Shown here piece after piece: positions 18,481 to 27,378 of a DNA stretch of 64,000 bases. Source of the DNA: Acidimicrobiia bacterium (GTDB taxonomy: Bacteria > Actinomycetota > Acidimicrobiia > Acidimicrobiales > Poriferisodalaceae). Location: the NCBI GenBank assembly GCA_022827265.1, contig JAJDTF010000099.1:1-64000 (forward strand). The letters are read 5' to 3'. The translations under genes and the position numbers were made by a program. Position 1 is the first letter of the stretch, and each line of letters opens with the position of its first letter. A model generated the notes under the pieces. The model searched no databases, had not been told where the DNA came from, and worked only from the letters and a program-made list of their open reading frames with translations.

Positions 18481-20367
18481 TCAGCTCGGTGGCTGCCGGG
18501 TGGCCATGAGGGCGGCGCGGGCTGCACTTACTCGGGAGGTGGCGTCATCGGGCGACAGCGGCGGGGGCTCTGCGGTGGCCGTTGCGATGCGCGCCAGCCA
18601 CGGTGACGGGCTGCGCGGCCCGGTGGTCGCGCTGCGGCTGGCTCGGTGGTGTGCCCAGGTGAAGTGCAGTGTGCGCGTGGCGCGCGAGACGGCGACGTAG
18701 AACAGCCGTTGTTCCTCGGGGTCGTAGCGGCGCAGGGGAACCAGGCCGTCCTCGACGCCGACGATGACGACGTGATGCCACTGCAAGCCCTTTGCGGCGT
18801 GGAAGGTCGCAAGCGCCACGGCGCCGTCGCGCGGGTCGAACGGGCGCCCGAAGCGATCGCTGTCGAACAGGTCGGCGGTGAGTTCGCGGTCGCCGGCCGA
18901 CAGCAGGCTGACCCAAGCCACGAAGCCCTCGCCGGTGGGGCCGCTGTGGGGCGACCGGCGGCCCGACATGCGGGACATCTCGGCGAGATAGGCGTCGGCG
19001 AGGTCGAGCACTCGTGTCAGCACGGGGTCGTGCCCATCGTCGAGCCGGGTGTCGAGCGCATCGGCTCGCATGTCCGAGACAGCGATCGAGAACTGATCAC
19101 CGGTCATGCGGAGGCGCTGGAGCACCTGCTGGGTGACAGGAAGCTGCAGGAATGGGCTTCGCTGCCCGCTGAGTCTGCACGGGATGCCGCGAGCGTCGAG
19201 CGCGGCGGCGATGTCGGAGAGTTGGGCGTTCGTGCGAGCGAGGACACCGAAGGAGTCCCAGCGGACGCGGCCGACGTGGCGGTCGGCGATCCATCGGGCC
19301 ACGCCGTCGGCTTCGGACTCGGCATCGTCGAACGCTGTCACCGTCGGCGCGGGACCCGTCTCGTGCGGTCGTGCAGGTGCGTACGAGTCTCCGGTACGTT
19401 CCATCACTGCCTGCGCTGCGGTGACCAGCGACGGGTGACTGCGGTAGTTGAGCTCGAGCCGGACTATCTGCGCCCCATCGAAATAGCGCTCGAACTCGGT
19501 GATGTAGCGGCTGTCGGCGCCGTTCCATCCATAGATCGCCTGGTCGGCGTCGCCGACGGCGCAGATGTCGGCGGCCCCGCCGTGCACCGCTTCGGCACCG
19601 CCGATCCACTCCTGCAGCAGGTTCCACTGCAGCCGGTTGAGATCCTGGAACTCGTCGACGAAGAAGTGCCGCCCCAGCCAGCGCCGCGCCGCGGCGAAGT
19701 GCTCGTCGGAGCGCATGAGCCGAGTGCATTCGGCCAGCAGGTCGTCGAAATCGAGCAGCCGACGGCGGCTCTTGATGCGCTCGAAGTGCCCGAAGAGCTC
19801 CGCGACTGCCTCGCCGGCGGCCGGTCCGAGCCGTCGGCGGGCGGGGCCCTCTCGATACTCGGCAACCGACAGGTCGCTCGCCTTGGCCCAGTCGATCTCG
19901 CGCAGCGCTGTGGCGACGGTGATCGGAGGCCGCGGGCCGAACGAGCGCTGGAGATGCTCCGACAGTTCGCCGCTGAGCGCAGCCCGGCTCGGCAGGATCT
20001 TCCGCTCAGCCCGGCCGTGGTCTGTGTCGTGCTGTCGCACCTGTGCCAAAGCGATCGCGTGGAACGTGCCGACCGGCCCCATGTCGTCGACATCGAGTTG
20101 TCGCAGCCGCCACCGGAGCTCGGTCGCAGCCCGGCGAGTGAACGTCACGGCCACAGCGTGACGCGCCTGCATCGACTCGGTGGCGGCTCGCCATGCGATC
20201 CGCTGAGTGAGCACGCGGGTCTTGCCGCTTCCCGGACCGGCCACCACCAAGAGCGCGGCGGCCCCTGAACGCACGGCGGCACGCTGGGCAGAATCGAGCC
20301 CGTCGTCGGCCGGCAGCGCCTCACCCGCATCCGTCGCGGGTGCCCTATCGCCCGCCGCGTCGTTCAT
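18481..20367 (-). CDS. UvrD/PcrA-family DNA helicase
   Basis: Superfamily 1 motifs appear in order from the minus-strand start: LDSAQRAAV (Q motif), VVAGPGSGKTRVLTQRIAW (I), AVTFTRRAATEL (Ia), LLDFDDLL, FVDEFQDLNRLQW (II), VGDADQAIYGWNGAD (III), LNYRSHPSLV (IV), TFHAAKGLQWHHVVIVGVEDGLVP (V) and RLFYVAVSRATRTL (VI). I chose ATG 20367 because it precedes the first motif by about 25 residues; the frame remains open to 20565. At 628 residues it is shorter than UvrD (about 720) with a reduced 2B region and lacks an evident HRDC domain. Probable 3'-5' helicase in repair. Confidence 0.88.
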   Translation of the reverse strand: MNDAAGDRAPATDAGEALPADDGLDSAQRAAVRSGAAALLVVAGPGSGKTRVLTQRIAWRAATESMQARHAVAVTFTRRAATELRWRLRQLDVDDMGPVGTFHAIALAQVRQHDTDHGRAERKILPSRAALSGELSEHLQRSFGPRPPITVATALREIDWAKASDLSVAEYREGPARRRLGPAAGEAVAELFGHFERIKSRRRLLDFDDLLAECTRLMRSDEHFAAARRWLGRHFFVDEFQDLNRLQWNLLQEWIGGAEAVHGGAADICAVGDADQAIYGWNGADSRYITEFERYFDGAQIVRLELNYRSHPSLVTAAQAVMERTGDSYAPARPHETGPAPTVTAFDDAESEADGVARWIADRHVGRVRWDSFGVLARTNAQLSDIAAALDARGIPCRLSGQRSPFLQLPVTQQVLQRLRMTGDQFSIAVSDMRADALDTRLDDGHDPVLTRVLDLADAYLAEMSRMSGRRSPHSGPTGEGFVAWVSLLSAGDRELTADLFDSDRFGRPFDPRDGAVALATFHAAKGLQWHHVVIVGVEDGLVPLRRYDPEEQRLFYVAVSRATRTLHFTWAHHRASRSATTGPRSPSPWLARIATATAEPPPLSPDDATSRVSAARAALMATRQPPS

Positions 20368-20422
20368 TGCGGCGAACCTAGAGGCTCTGGGCCCCGAGGC
20401 TGGCAGGCATACGCTGCGGCCG

Positions 20423-21175
20423 ATGCGAGTTGTCAGCCTGGTTCCGAGCGTCACCGAGACGCTGGCTGCTTGGGGCGCCGACCCGGTGGCCTGCACCCGC
20501 TTCTGCGAACGGCCCGATCTGATGCATGTGGGCGGCACCAAGAATCCGGACATCGCCGCAATCACCGCGTTGCAACCCGATCTGGTGGTTGTGGACCGCG
20601 AAGAGAATCGGCGTGACGATTACGACGCCCTCGTGGCCGCCGGCATCGAAGTCGAGGTGCTGCACATTGCCTCGCTCGAAGACGTCGAGCCGGAATTGAC
20701 GCGCTTGGCACAGCGCGTTGGCGCCGACTGGCGGCCCGAGCCGCTGCCGCAGCGCTCGGAGCTGCCGCCGCTGCATCGACCTGGTCGGGACGCAGCGGGC
20801 GCCCGGAGCGGGCGCCGGGGCGTCGGGGGAGACCAGCCCGTGCGCGTGTTCGTGCCGATCTGGCGACGGCCGTACATGACGGTCGGCGCCGCTACCTACG
20901 GTGTTTCCCTGCTGGAGTACTGCGGCGTGCAGGTGGCCTTCGCCAACCGGGCTGAGCCATACCCCGCCCTGAGCGAGGAGGACCTCCGCAGCGAGCCGAT
21001 CGATCTTGTCCTCGCTCCGACCGAGCCGTACGAGTGGCACCGCCGGCACTTCGACGACCTCACTGCGTTCGGACCCGCCCATCTCATCGACGGGCAGGAT
21101 CTCTTCTGGTGGGGGACGCGCACGCCCGCCGCCGTGACCCGCGTGGCGCGCACGATCGCGCGGGCGTTGGCCTGA
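20423..21175 (+). CDS. Cobalamin/metal-receptor-like (BtuF/TroA fold) protein without signal peptide
   Basis: ATG 20423 begins MRVVSLVPSVTETLAAWGAD, the standard opening of the helical-backbone metal-receptor domain of BtuF-type binding proteins, followed by GGTKNPDIAAI and LQPDLVVVDREENR. The second lobe ends WGTRTPAAV. There is no export signal or lipobox, so it is predicted to be cytosolic; many bacteria carry such an orphan version. About 30 residues around 118-145 are Arg/Gly-rich and may be a disordered hinge. No permease or ATPase neighbours it. Function and ligand unknown. It diverges from the helicase gene with a 55-base gap. Confidence 0.75.
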   Translation: MRVVSLVPSVTETLAAWGADPVACTRFCERPDLMHVGGTKNPDIAAITALQPDLVVVDREENRRDDYDALVAAGIEVEVLHIASLEDVEPELTRLAQRVGADWRPEPLPQRSELPPLHRPGRDAAGARSGRRGVGGDQPVRVFVPIWRRPYMTVGAATYGVSLLEYCGVQVAFANRAEPYPALSEEDLRSEPIDLVLAPTEPYEWHRRHFDDLTAFGPAHLIDGQDLFWWGTRTPAAVTRVARTIARALA

Positions 21176-21277
21176 ACGCGACCCGGCTTCGCTGCTGACT
21201 CGGGGACGTCCACAACGGCGCGCAGTAGCGTGGCCCACGGGCCGACCGGCTTCGGCGCGACAAGGACAGGAGCGACG

Positions 21278-22429
21278 ATGGGCACAGGACCGCTGGCAGG
21301 CGTTCGCGTCATTGAGTTGCAGGGCATCGGCCCCGGGCCGTTCTGCGGGATGATGCTCTCGGACATGGGGGCGGAAGTCATCCGTGTCGATCGCTCGGCC
21401 AACGTGCGCGAGCACGACCCCGACAGCCCGCCGATCGACGTGCTGGCCCGCGGGCGTGCCTCCGTCGGCCTCGATCTCAAGAACCCCGACGGGGTCGAGG
21501 CGCTCCTGCGGCTGGTGGAGCATTCCGACGCGCTCATCGAGGGCTTCCGGCCCGGCGTGATGGAGCGGCTCGGCATCGGGCCCGACGAGTGTCTGGCACG
21601 CAACCCGCAGCTCGTCTACGGCCGCATGACCGGCTGGGGCCAGGAGGGCCCGTACCACATGGGCGCCGGTCACGACATCAACTACATCGCGCTGGCCGGT
21701 GCGCTCGACCCCATCGGCCGCAAGGGAGAGCCGCCGATCGCGCCGCTCAATCTGGTGGGCGACTTCGGCGGCGGAGGGATGCTGCTGGCGTTCGGCGTGG
21801 CCTGTGCACTGTTCGAGTCCCAGCGGTCCGGCCAGGGCCAGGTGGTGGATGCGGCGATGGTCGACGGCGCCGCAACGCTCATGGCCATGTTCCACTCGAT
21901 GCGGGCGCTGGGCGTGTGGAACGACGAGCGGGGCACCAACCTGCTCGACACCGGCAGCCACTTCTATGACGTGTACGAGTGCGCCGACGGCAACTATGTC
22001 TCGGTCGGCTCGATCGAGCCCCAGTTCTACGCCGAGCTGCTGCGGCTCACCGGCCTCGAGGGCGATCCGGAGTTCGCCAAGCAGAACTCGCGTGGCCGGT
22101 GGCCCGAGCTCAAGGAACGGATCGCCGAGGTCTTCAAGTCGAAGACGCGCGACGAGTGGTGCGAGATCATGGATGCCACCGACGTGTGCTTCGCCCCGGT
22201 GCTGACGCTGGATGAGGCGCCGCAGCATCCTCACAACGTCCATCGCGAGGTGTTCTGCGAGGTGGCCGGTGTGATCCAGCCGAGCCCGTCGCCTCGCTTC
22301 AGCCGCACGGTCCAGGCCGTGCAGGGGCCGCCCGCGCACCCTGGCCAGCACACCGACGACGTGCTGGCCATCGCCGGTTACGACCCCGACGACATCGCAA
22401 AGCTGCGCGACACCGGTGCCGTCGCCTGA
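21278..22429 (+). CDS. CaiB/BaiF family CoA enzyme, alpha-methylacyl-CoA racemase-like
   Basis: ATG 21278 has AGGACAGGAG upstream and begins just ahead of the conserved [18 protein letters not shown] segment. [50 protein letters not shown] (active-site His/Asp region) and [13 protein letters not shown] follow, and a catalytic Asp-type position is present near residue 150. The order is closest to AMACR/Amacr-like racemases, which invert the 2-methyl group of branched acyl-CoA for beta-oxidation; CoA transferase activity is the alternative. The following small gene overlaps its last 14 bases. Confidence 0.88.
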   Translation: MGTGPLAGVRVIELQGIGPGPFCGMMLSDMGAEVIRVDRSANVREHDPDSPPIDVLARGRASVGLDLKNPDGVEALLRLVEHSDALIEGFRPGVMERLGIGPDECLARNPQLVYGRMTGWGQEGPYHMGAGHDINYIALAGALDPIGRKGEPPIAPLNLVGDFGGGGMLLAFGVACALFESQRSGQGQVVDAAMVDGAATLMAMFHSMRALGVWNDERGTNLLDTGSHFYDVYECADGNYVSVGSIEPQFYAELLRLTGLEGDPEFAKQNSRGRWPELKERIAEVFKSKTRDEWCEIMDATDVCFAPVLTLDEAPQHPHNVHREVFCEVAGVIQPSPSPRFSRTVQAVQGPPAHPGQHTDDVLAIAGYDPDDIAKLRDTGAVA

Positions 22430-22898
22430 CACAGGAGCCGGCGCTGCGGAACCGGCCAGCGCCGGCGAGCAGGAGGGCCGAGAGCCGAGCGACGCACCTC
22501 CGGGGCTCGATCGCAAGCTCGTGCCGCTGTATGCCGAAGCTGTCTCCGTGGCCGACGTGTCGCCGGCGAGCGCCTGCGCGCTGGCCCGCCTGCTGTTGCG
22601 CAGCCTCATCCAGTCTCAGGGGCTTCGGGGCCGTCACATCGTGCGCGACATCGGCGAGTTGGTGTCGGCCGGCGCCCCGGTGGGGTTGCTGCGAGCGCTC
22701 GACGTCATGAAGCTCAGCGATACCGAGGCGCGCCGTCCCGGCGAACTGAACCTCGCCAACGGCCACGGCGACGCCCAGAACCTGCTGATGTTCATCCACC
22801 TGTTCACGCGGCACGTCTCGCCGCCAGAGCGCCGAGACCATCAGGCACAGTCGCCGCCTCAGCGGCGAGACCAACAGGCACAGTCGCCGCCTCAGTGA
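22416..22898 (+). CDS. DUF4145-like small protein with tandem C-terminal repeats
   Basis: GTG start inside the end of the CaiB gene. After an Ala/Pro/Glu-rich leader of about 30 residues comes a helical region ([18 protein letters not shown], then DIGELVSAG and a region with [16 protein letters not shown]) that resembles DUF4145/HEPN-like helical domains. The tail consists of the 11-residue unit RRDxQAQSPPQ repeated twice. No catalytic RxxxxH motif is evident. Translation is probably coupled to both neighbours. Confidence 0.6.
   Translation: MPSPDTGAGAAEPASAGEQEGREPSDAPPGLDRKLVPLYAEAVSVADVSPASACALARLLLRSLIQSQGLRGRHIVRDIGELVSAGAPVGLLRALDVMKLSDTEARRPGELNLANGHGDAQNLLMFIHLFTRHVSPPERRDHQAQSPPQRRDQQAQSPPQ
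22833..22895 (+). repeat. 33-bp tandem repeat in the 3' end of a small gene
   Basis: A 30-base segment beginning CGAGACCA at 22833 recurs at 22866 with one mismatch (33-base period, 11 codons); a more degenerate unit lies just upstream. The last unit ends inside the next gene's start. Confidence 0.8.
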
Positions 22899-23266
22899 GC
22901 GCTGACGTCTGGGCGACGATCCATACCGCATTTGGCTGGGCGATGGTGCTGACGAACGGCGCGGCCGGGCTGTGGGCGCTCGGGGCGAGACGCTGGGAAA
23001 CGCTGCGCCACCGCAGCCTGTGGTGGTTCCTGGGCGGCGCATGGGTGTTGGTGTTCGTACAGCTCACTGCAGGCGTCGTCCTGATGCGAGCTGCCGCGGT
23101 CGACGCCCCGGCGTTCCATGTCTTCTACGGGGTTTGCTGCGCGGTCGCAGTCCTGTTCGTCTACGCCTACCGCCAGCAGCTGGAACACCGTCGTTACGAA
23201 TTGTTCGGCCTCGGCGCGCTGTTCATCATGGGGCTCGCCATCCGAGCCATGTTCCTGGGCAGCTGA
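22895..23266 (+). CDS. Small integral membrane protein
   Basis: 123 residues with four hydrophobic stretches (about 9-30, 42-63, 72-90, 103-120), short loops and a positively charged RRWETLRHR connection. GTG 22895 overlaps the preceding stop. No characterised family recognised. It converges with pckG, with a strong GC hairpin in between. Confidence 0.7.
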   Translation: MSADVWATIHTAFGWAMVLTNGAAGLWALGARRWETLRHRSLWWFLGGAWVLVFVQLTAGVVLMRAAAVDAPAFHVFYGVCCAVAVLFVYAYRQQLEHRRYELFGLGALFIMGLAIRAMFLGS

Positions 23267-23275
23267 CGGTCCTGC

Positions 23276-23294
23276 CGCGCCCGCAGCGGGCGCG
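23276..23294. terminator. GC hairpin between convergent genes; member of a second small repeat family
   Basis: CGCGCCCGC (23276-23284) and GCGGGCGCG (23286-23294) are perfect reverse complements around one central base, forming a stem of at least 7 bp. The upstream part, ACGGTCCTGCCGC, is shared with the regions after pyrH and after ispG. Confidence 0.55.
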
Positions 23295-23311
23295 CCGTTC
23301 AGGGCGGCCGC

Positions 23312-25099
23312 TCAGAGCCCGAGTCGCTCTTCCAGCAGGTCGAGCTGGTGACGCATCTGCGGGGGCAAGCGCTCGCCCAGGTTGCGGTAGTGCGCCTCGA
23401 TCATGTCGATCTCGGCCCGCCAATCGTCGTCATCGACACCGAGCAGCGTTTCGATCTCTGCATCTGTCAGGTCGAGGCCGCTGGTGTCGAGCGCCTCGGG
23501 CGGAGGCACCAGACCGATTGCCGTCGGCACGGCCTCTCCGTGGCCGGCGACGCGCTCCACCACCCACTTCAGCACCCGGGCGTTGTCGCCGAAACCCGGC
23601 CAGATGAAGTTGCCTTCGGCGTCCTTGCGGAACCAGTTCACGTAGAACAGCTTCGGCAGCTGGGTTCCCGGCATGTCACCGATGTCGAGCCAGTGCTGGA
23701 AGTAGTCGCCGAAGTTGTAGCCGCAGAACGGCAGCATCGCGAACGGGTCTCGTCGAACCTCGCCGATGGCACCTGCAGCGGCAGCGGTCTTCTCCGAGGA
23801 CATCTGCGAGCCCAGGAACACGCCGTGCTCCCAGTCGAACGCCTCCGCCACGAGGGGAACCGTGGTCGCTCGCCGGCCGCCGAACAGGATTGCTGAGATC
23901 GGCACACCAGCGGGGTCCTCCCACTCAGGCGCAATCGAGGGGCACTGCCCGGCGGGCGCCGTGAAACGGGCATTGGGGTGTGCAGCGGGCGTGCCGTCGG
24001 AGACCGACCACTCGTTGCCGCGCCAGTCGATGATGCCCTCGGGAGGCTCCGGCGTGAGGCCTTCCCACCAGACGTCGCCATCGGGCGTCTGCGCCACATT
24101 GGTGAACATGCAGTTGCCCCACATTGTGCCGAGCGCGTTCGGATTGGTGTCGTCGCCGGTGCCGGGTGCCACGCCGAAGATGCCGGCCTCGGGATTGATG
24201 GCATGCAAGCGACCGTCGTCGCCGAACTTCATCCAGGCGATGTCGTCACCGATGGTGCGCACCTTCCAGCCGGGAAGCGTGGGGATCATCATCGCCATGT
24301 TCGTCTTGCCGCAGGCCGACGGGAACGCGGCCGCCACATAGACGGTCTCGCCGTCGGGGGGCGTCACGCCCACGATCAGCATGTGCTCGGCCAGCCAACC
24401 TTCGTCGCGGGCCATCGTCGATGCGATCCGCAAGGCGAAGCACTTCTTGCCCAGCAGCGCGTTGCCGCCGTAGCCCGATCCGTACGACCAGATCTCGCGT
24501 GTCTCGGGGAAGTGGACAATGTACTTGCGGTCGGCATCGCACGGCCAGGGCACGTCGGCTTGGCCTGCTTCCAGCGGCGCGCCGAGCGAGTGAACGCATG
24601 GCACGAAGGGGCCGTCGCCGAGCACGTCGAGCGCGGCTTGACCCATGCGGGTCATGATCCGCATCGAGGCTGCCACGTAGGGCGAATCGGTGAGCTGCAC
24701 TCCGATGTGCGCGATGTGGCTGCCCAGCGGACCCATCGAGAATGGCACTACGTACATCGTGCGTCCGCGCATCGAGCCGTCGAACAGCTTCAGCAGCTCT
24801 TCGCGCATGTCATCAGGCGCGCGCCAGTTGTTGTTGGGACCCGCGTCCAGCTCGCGCTCGGTGCAGATGAACGTGCGGTCCTCGACGCGGGCGACGTCGC
24901 CCGGATCGGATCGAGCGAGGTAGCTGTTGGGGCGCGCGTCGGAATCGAGCGGGATGAGGGTCCCCGATTCCACCATCTGGCTGCAGAGCTGCTCGTACTC
25001 CGCTTGTGAGCCGTCGCACCAGTGGACCGCGTCGGGGCGCAGCACGCCGGCCCAATGATCGACCCAATCGATCAGCTGACGGTGAGTGGTCGCAGGCAA
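23312..25099 (-). CDS. pckG: Phosphoenolpyruvate carboxykinase (GTP)
   Basis: The frame runs to 25219, but TTG 25099 is preceded by CGGAGGACAA at ideal spacing and yields 595 residues, the usual size. [13 protein letters not shown] is the PEPCK P-loop, [18 protein letters not shown] the GTP-class substrate loop, and GDDIAWM plus NWFRKD complete the active site. The enzyme interconverts oxaloacetate + GTP and phosphoenolpyruvate + CO2 + GDP, at the branch of the TCA cycle and gluconeogenesis. Confidence 0.95.
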   Translation of the reverse strand: MPATTHRQLIDWVDHWAGVLRPDAVHWCDGSQAEYEQLCSQMVESGTLIPLDSDARPNSYLARSDPGDVARVEDRTFICTERELDAGPNNNWRAPDDMREELLKLFDGSMRGRTMYVVPFSMGPLGSHIAHIGVQLTDSPYVAASMRIMTRMGQAALDVLGDGPFVPCVHSLGAPLEAGQADVPWPCDADRKYIVHFPETREIWSYGSGYGGNALLGKKCFALRIASTMARDEGWLAEHMLIVGVTPPDGETVYVAAAFPSACGKTNMAMMIPTLPGWKVRTIGDDIAWMKFGDDGRLHAINPEAGIFGVAPGTGDDTNPNALGTMWGNCMFTNVAQTPDGDVWWEGLTPEPPEGIIDWRGNEWSVSDGTPAAHPNARFTAPAGQCPSIAPEWEDPAGVPISAILFGGRRATTVPLVAEAFDWEHGVFLGSQMSSEKTAAAAGAIGEVRRDPFAMLPFCGYNFGDYFQHWLDIGDMPGTQLPKLFYVNWFRKDAEGNFIWPGFGDNARVLKWVVERVAGHGEAVPTAIGLVPPPEALDTSGLDLTDAEIETLLGVDDDDWRAEIDMIEAHYRNLGERLPPQMRHQLDLLEERLGL

Positions 25100-25182
25100 A
25101 TTGTCCTCCGGGTCCGAGTCTCGCGCTCGCGCACGAATCGAGACTGGTAACTCGCTCTTCGGCCGGCGCGCCTGCGCCGGCC

Positions 25183-25434
25183 TCAGATCACGCTGTCTCC
25201 CCCCCCGGCGGTGATCCAATCAGGTGTTCCCAGATCCACTTCCGAGCCGAGACGCAGCCGTGTGGCGAGCCCCCGTTCGTCCAGGTCGTAGATCACTCGC
25301 TGGCCTTGTCGCACCATCCGGAAGATGGATCCCTCCAGGGCATTCGGGGCCAGTTCGTGCTCGGAGCGCGTGACGTCGTCAGTCACGATCCCGACTCGCG
25401 ATGCCGGGTCGTACGACTTGATGACGCCTTGCAC
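25183..25434 (-). CDS. Cold-shock-like small OB-fold protein
   Basis: 83 residues. GTG 25434 has GGAGG five bases upstream. The opening [20 protein letters not shown] resembles the first strands of cold-shock domains (KGxVKxFDxxxGxGxI), and [18 protein letters not shown] resembles the fourth and fifth strands. The RNA-binding aromatic motifs FGF and FVH are absent, so nucleic-acid binding is uncertain. It precedes pckG on the same strand and may be cotranscribed with it. Confidence 0.65.
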   Translation of the reverse strand: MQGVIKSYDPASRVGIVTDDVTRSEHELAPNALEGSIFRMVRQGQRVIYDLDERGLATRLRLGSEVDLGTPDWITAGGGDSVI

Positions 25435-25539
25435 ACGCGCCTCCAGTGGCAGGGAATCTGCCCGGCCGCAGCGGCGGCTCGCGCAGTCCCCGGAACGCTA
25501 CCAACCGGTCGCGGCGGGCGCGTTGTAGCTTCGGCATCC

Positions 25540-27378
25540 ATGGGCGACAGCAACGCTGATTTGTCCGTGGGGGTTGTGCCCTCTCTCGACAGCGAAGCGC
25601 TGGCCGAGGCCATGCGCCGGTATCAGTCCGCGCTGAACCAGCACCGGGTCACGATCGATCGCCTCAACGTCTACCCGGTGCCCGATGGCGACACCGGCAC
25701 CAACATGGCCTTGACGCTCGCCGCGGTCACCGAGGAACTGCTCCTGTCCGGCGCCGGCAGGGGCGACATCTGCCGAGCGATCTCGCACGGCGCGCTCATG
25801 GGAGCGCGCGGCAACAGCGGCGTCATCGTCAGCCAGTTGTTGCGAGGCCTTGCAGCCACGCTCGCTCCGGGGGATGAAGATCCCGACAGCGATCCGCCGA
25901 TCGACGCCAAGCTGCTCGCCGAAGGTCTGGTTGCCGCCAGCACCGCTGCCGACAGTGCCGTCATGCGGCCCGTCGAGGGAACGATCCTGAGTGTCGCCCG
26001 CGCATCGGCGCAGGCAGCGCAGCGGGCACTCGAAGCTCTCGCCCCCGATGAGCGGGGCACCGGCGCGACGGCGCTGGCGTCTGTGCTCGAGAGCGCACGG
26101 CAAGCGGGCCAGGCAGCGCTGGAGGCAACCCCGCAGCAGCTTCCCGTACTCGCCGACGCTGGGGTGGTCGACGCAGGTGCCGCTGGTTACCTGCTGCTGC
26201 TCGACGCACTGCTGAGCGTGGTCGACGGTCGCCCGCTGCCCGATGAGGTCGACTTGCCGGCCGAGGTGGCAGCGGTGATCGCACACGGGAACGCGGGCAC
26301 CAGCCTGTCCAGCGATCCTGTCGATCCGGTCGCGGAGCAACGCGCCGAACTGCACAGTCACCTCGACCCCAGCGATGGCGGCGGTCACGATATGCACGAT
26401 CCCTCCGGCACCCGCTACGAGGTGATGTTCCTGCTTACGGCGCCCGACGAGAACATCGATCAGTTCAAGGCTGCCTGGGACGTACTGGGCGACTCGATCG
26501 TGATGGTGGGCGGCGACGGGCTGTGGAACTGCCATATCCACACCGATGACATCGGCCCCGTCATCGAGGCGGGCATAGACGTGGGGCGACCGCATCGCAT
26601 CCAGATCACCGACCTTCACGAGCAAGTCGCCGGCCTCAGTGCGCATGGTGCGCACGCGGGCCAGCACGGTGCGCACGCAATGCTTGCCGAGCCCAGCACG
26701 GCGCCGACAGATCGGCCGCAGGTCGAATGCGCAGTCGTCGCAGTCTCGCCTGCGACCGGGCTCGACGAACTCTTCACCGCGCTGGGCGCTCAGGAGATCG
26801 TCACCGGGGGGCAGACGATGAATCCCTCGACAGCGGAACTGCTCGCAGCGGTCACCGCCGCACCGTCGCAGCAGGTCGTAGTGCTCCCCAACAACTCCAA
26901 CATCGTCCCGGTTGCCCGCCAGGTCGATGCGCAGACGGTCAAGCAGGTGGCGGTCGTACCCACCACGTCGGTGCCCGCGGGCCTCGCAGCCCTCATTGGC
27001 TATGACCCAGCCGCCGATGCGACGCACAATGCCGCGTCCATGGGGGAGACAGCCACCGCGGTCGCCGCAGGCGAAGTGACGCAGGCCGTGCGCGACACCA
27101 CGGCATCCGTCGGCCATGTCGCCGCCGGTCAGTGGATTGGCCTCGACGAGTCGGGCATCGTCGCAACGGGAGAGACGGCCGGTGCAGCTGCCATCGGGTT
27201 GCTCGCGCACATGATGCAGCCAGCCCACGAGATCCTCACGCTGATCGAGGGAGCCCACGTCCAACCCGCCGAGACCGCCGAAGTGATGACGTGGCTCGCC
27301 GAGCACTGGCCCGACGTCGAGGTCGAGCGGCACGTCGGTGGCCAAGACCATTACCCGTACCTCTTCGGCATCGAATGA
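25540..27378 (+). CDS. DAK2-domain protein (FakA/YloV-type)
   Basis: ATG 25540 gives 612 residues. The N-terminal 200 residues form a DhaL/DAK2 domain: RLNVYPVPDGDTGTNM carries the metal-binding Asp residues, and GARGNSGVIVSQLLRG and MRPVEGTIL follow. A middle domain has NCHIHTDDIG, and the last 250 residues are a DegV-like fold (VAVSPATGLDELF, GGQTMNPSTAELL, LPNNSNIVPVA). In Firmicutes this architecture is FakA, the ATP-binding subunit of fatty-acid kinase working with FakB; no FakB is nearby. It directly precedes recG with an ATGA overlap, a conserved actinobacterial arrangement. Confidence 0.88.
   Translation: MGDSNADLSVGVVPSLDSEALAEAMRRYQSALNQHRVTIDRLNVYPVPDGDTGTNMALTLAAVTEELLLSGAGRGDICRAISHGALMGARGNSGVIVSQLLRGLAATLAPGDEDPDSDPPIDAKLLAEGLVAASTAADSAVMRPVEGTILSVARASAQAAQRALEALAPDERGTGATALASVLESARQAGQAALEATPQQLPVLADAGVVDAGAAGYLLLLDALLSVVDGRPLPDEVDLPAEVAAVIAHGNAGTSLSSDPVDPVAEQRAELHSHLDPSDGGGHDMHDPSGTRYEVMFLLTAPDENIDQFKAAWDVLGDSIVMVGGDGLWNCHIHTDDIGPVIEAGIDVGRPHRIQITDLHEQVAGLSAHGAHAGQHGAHAMLAEPSTAPTDRPQVECAVVAVSPATGLDELFTALGAQEIVTGGQTMNPSTAELLAAVTAAPSQQVVVLPNNSNIVPVARQVDAQTVKQVAVVPTTSVPAGLAALIGYDPAADATHNAASMGETATAVAAGEVTQAVRDTTASVGHVAAGQWIGLDESGIVATGETAGAAAIGLLAHMMQPAHEILTLIEGAHVQPAETAEVMTWLAEHWPDVEVERHVGGQDHYPYLFGIE

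Noticed and set aside
24000-25009. Plus-strand 343-codon frame opposite pckG
   Set aside because: Shadow of the conserved PEPCK gene, Arg/His-rich with no domain.
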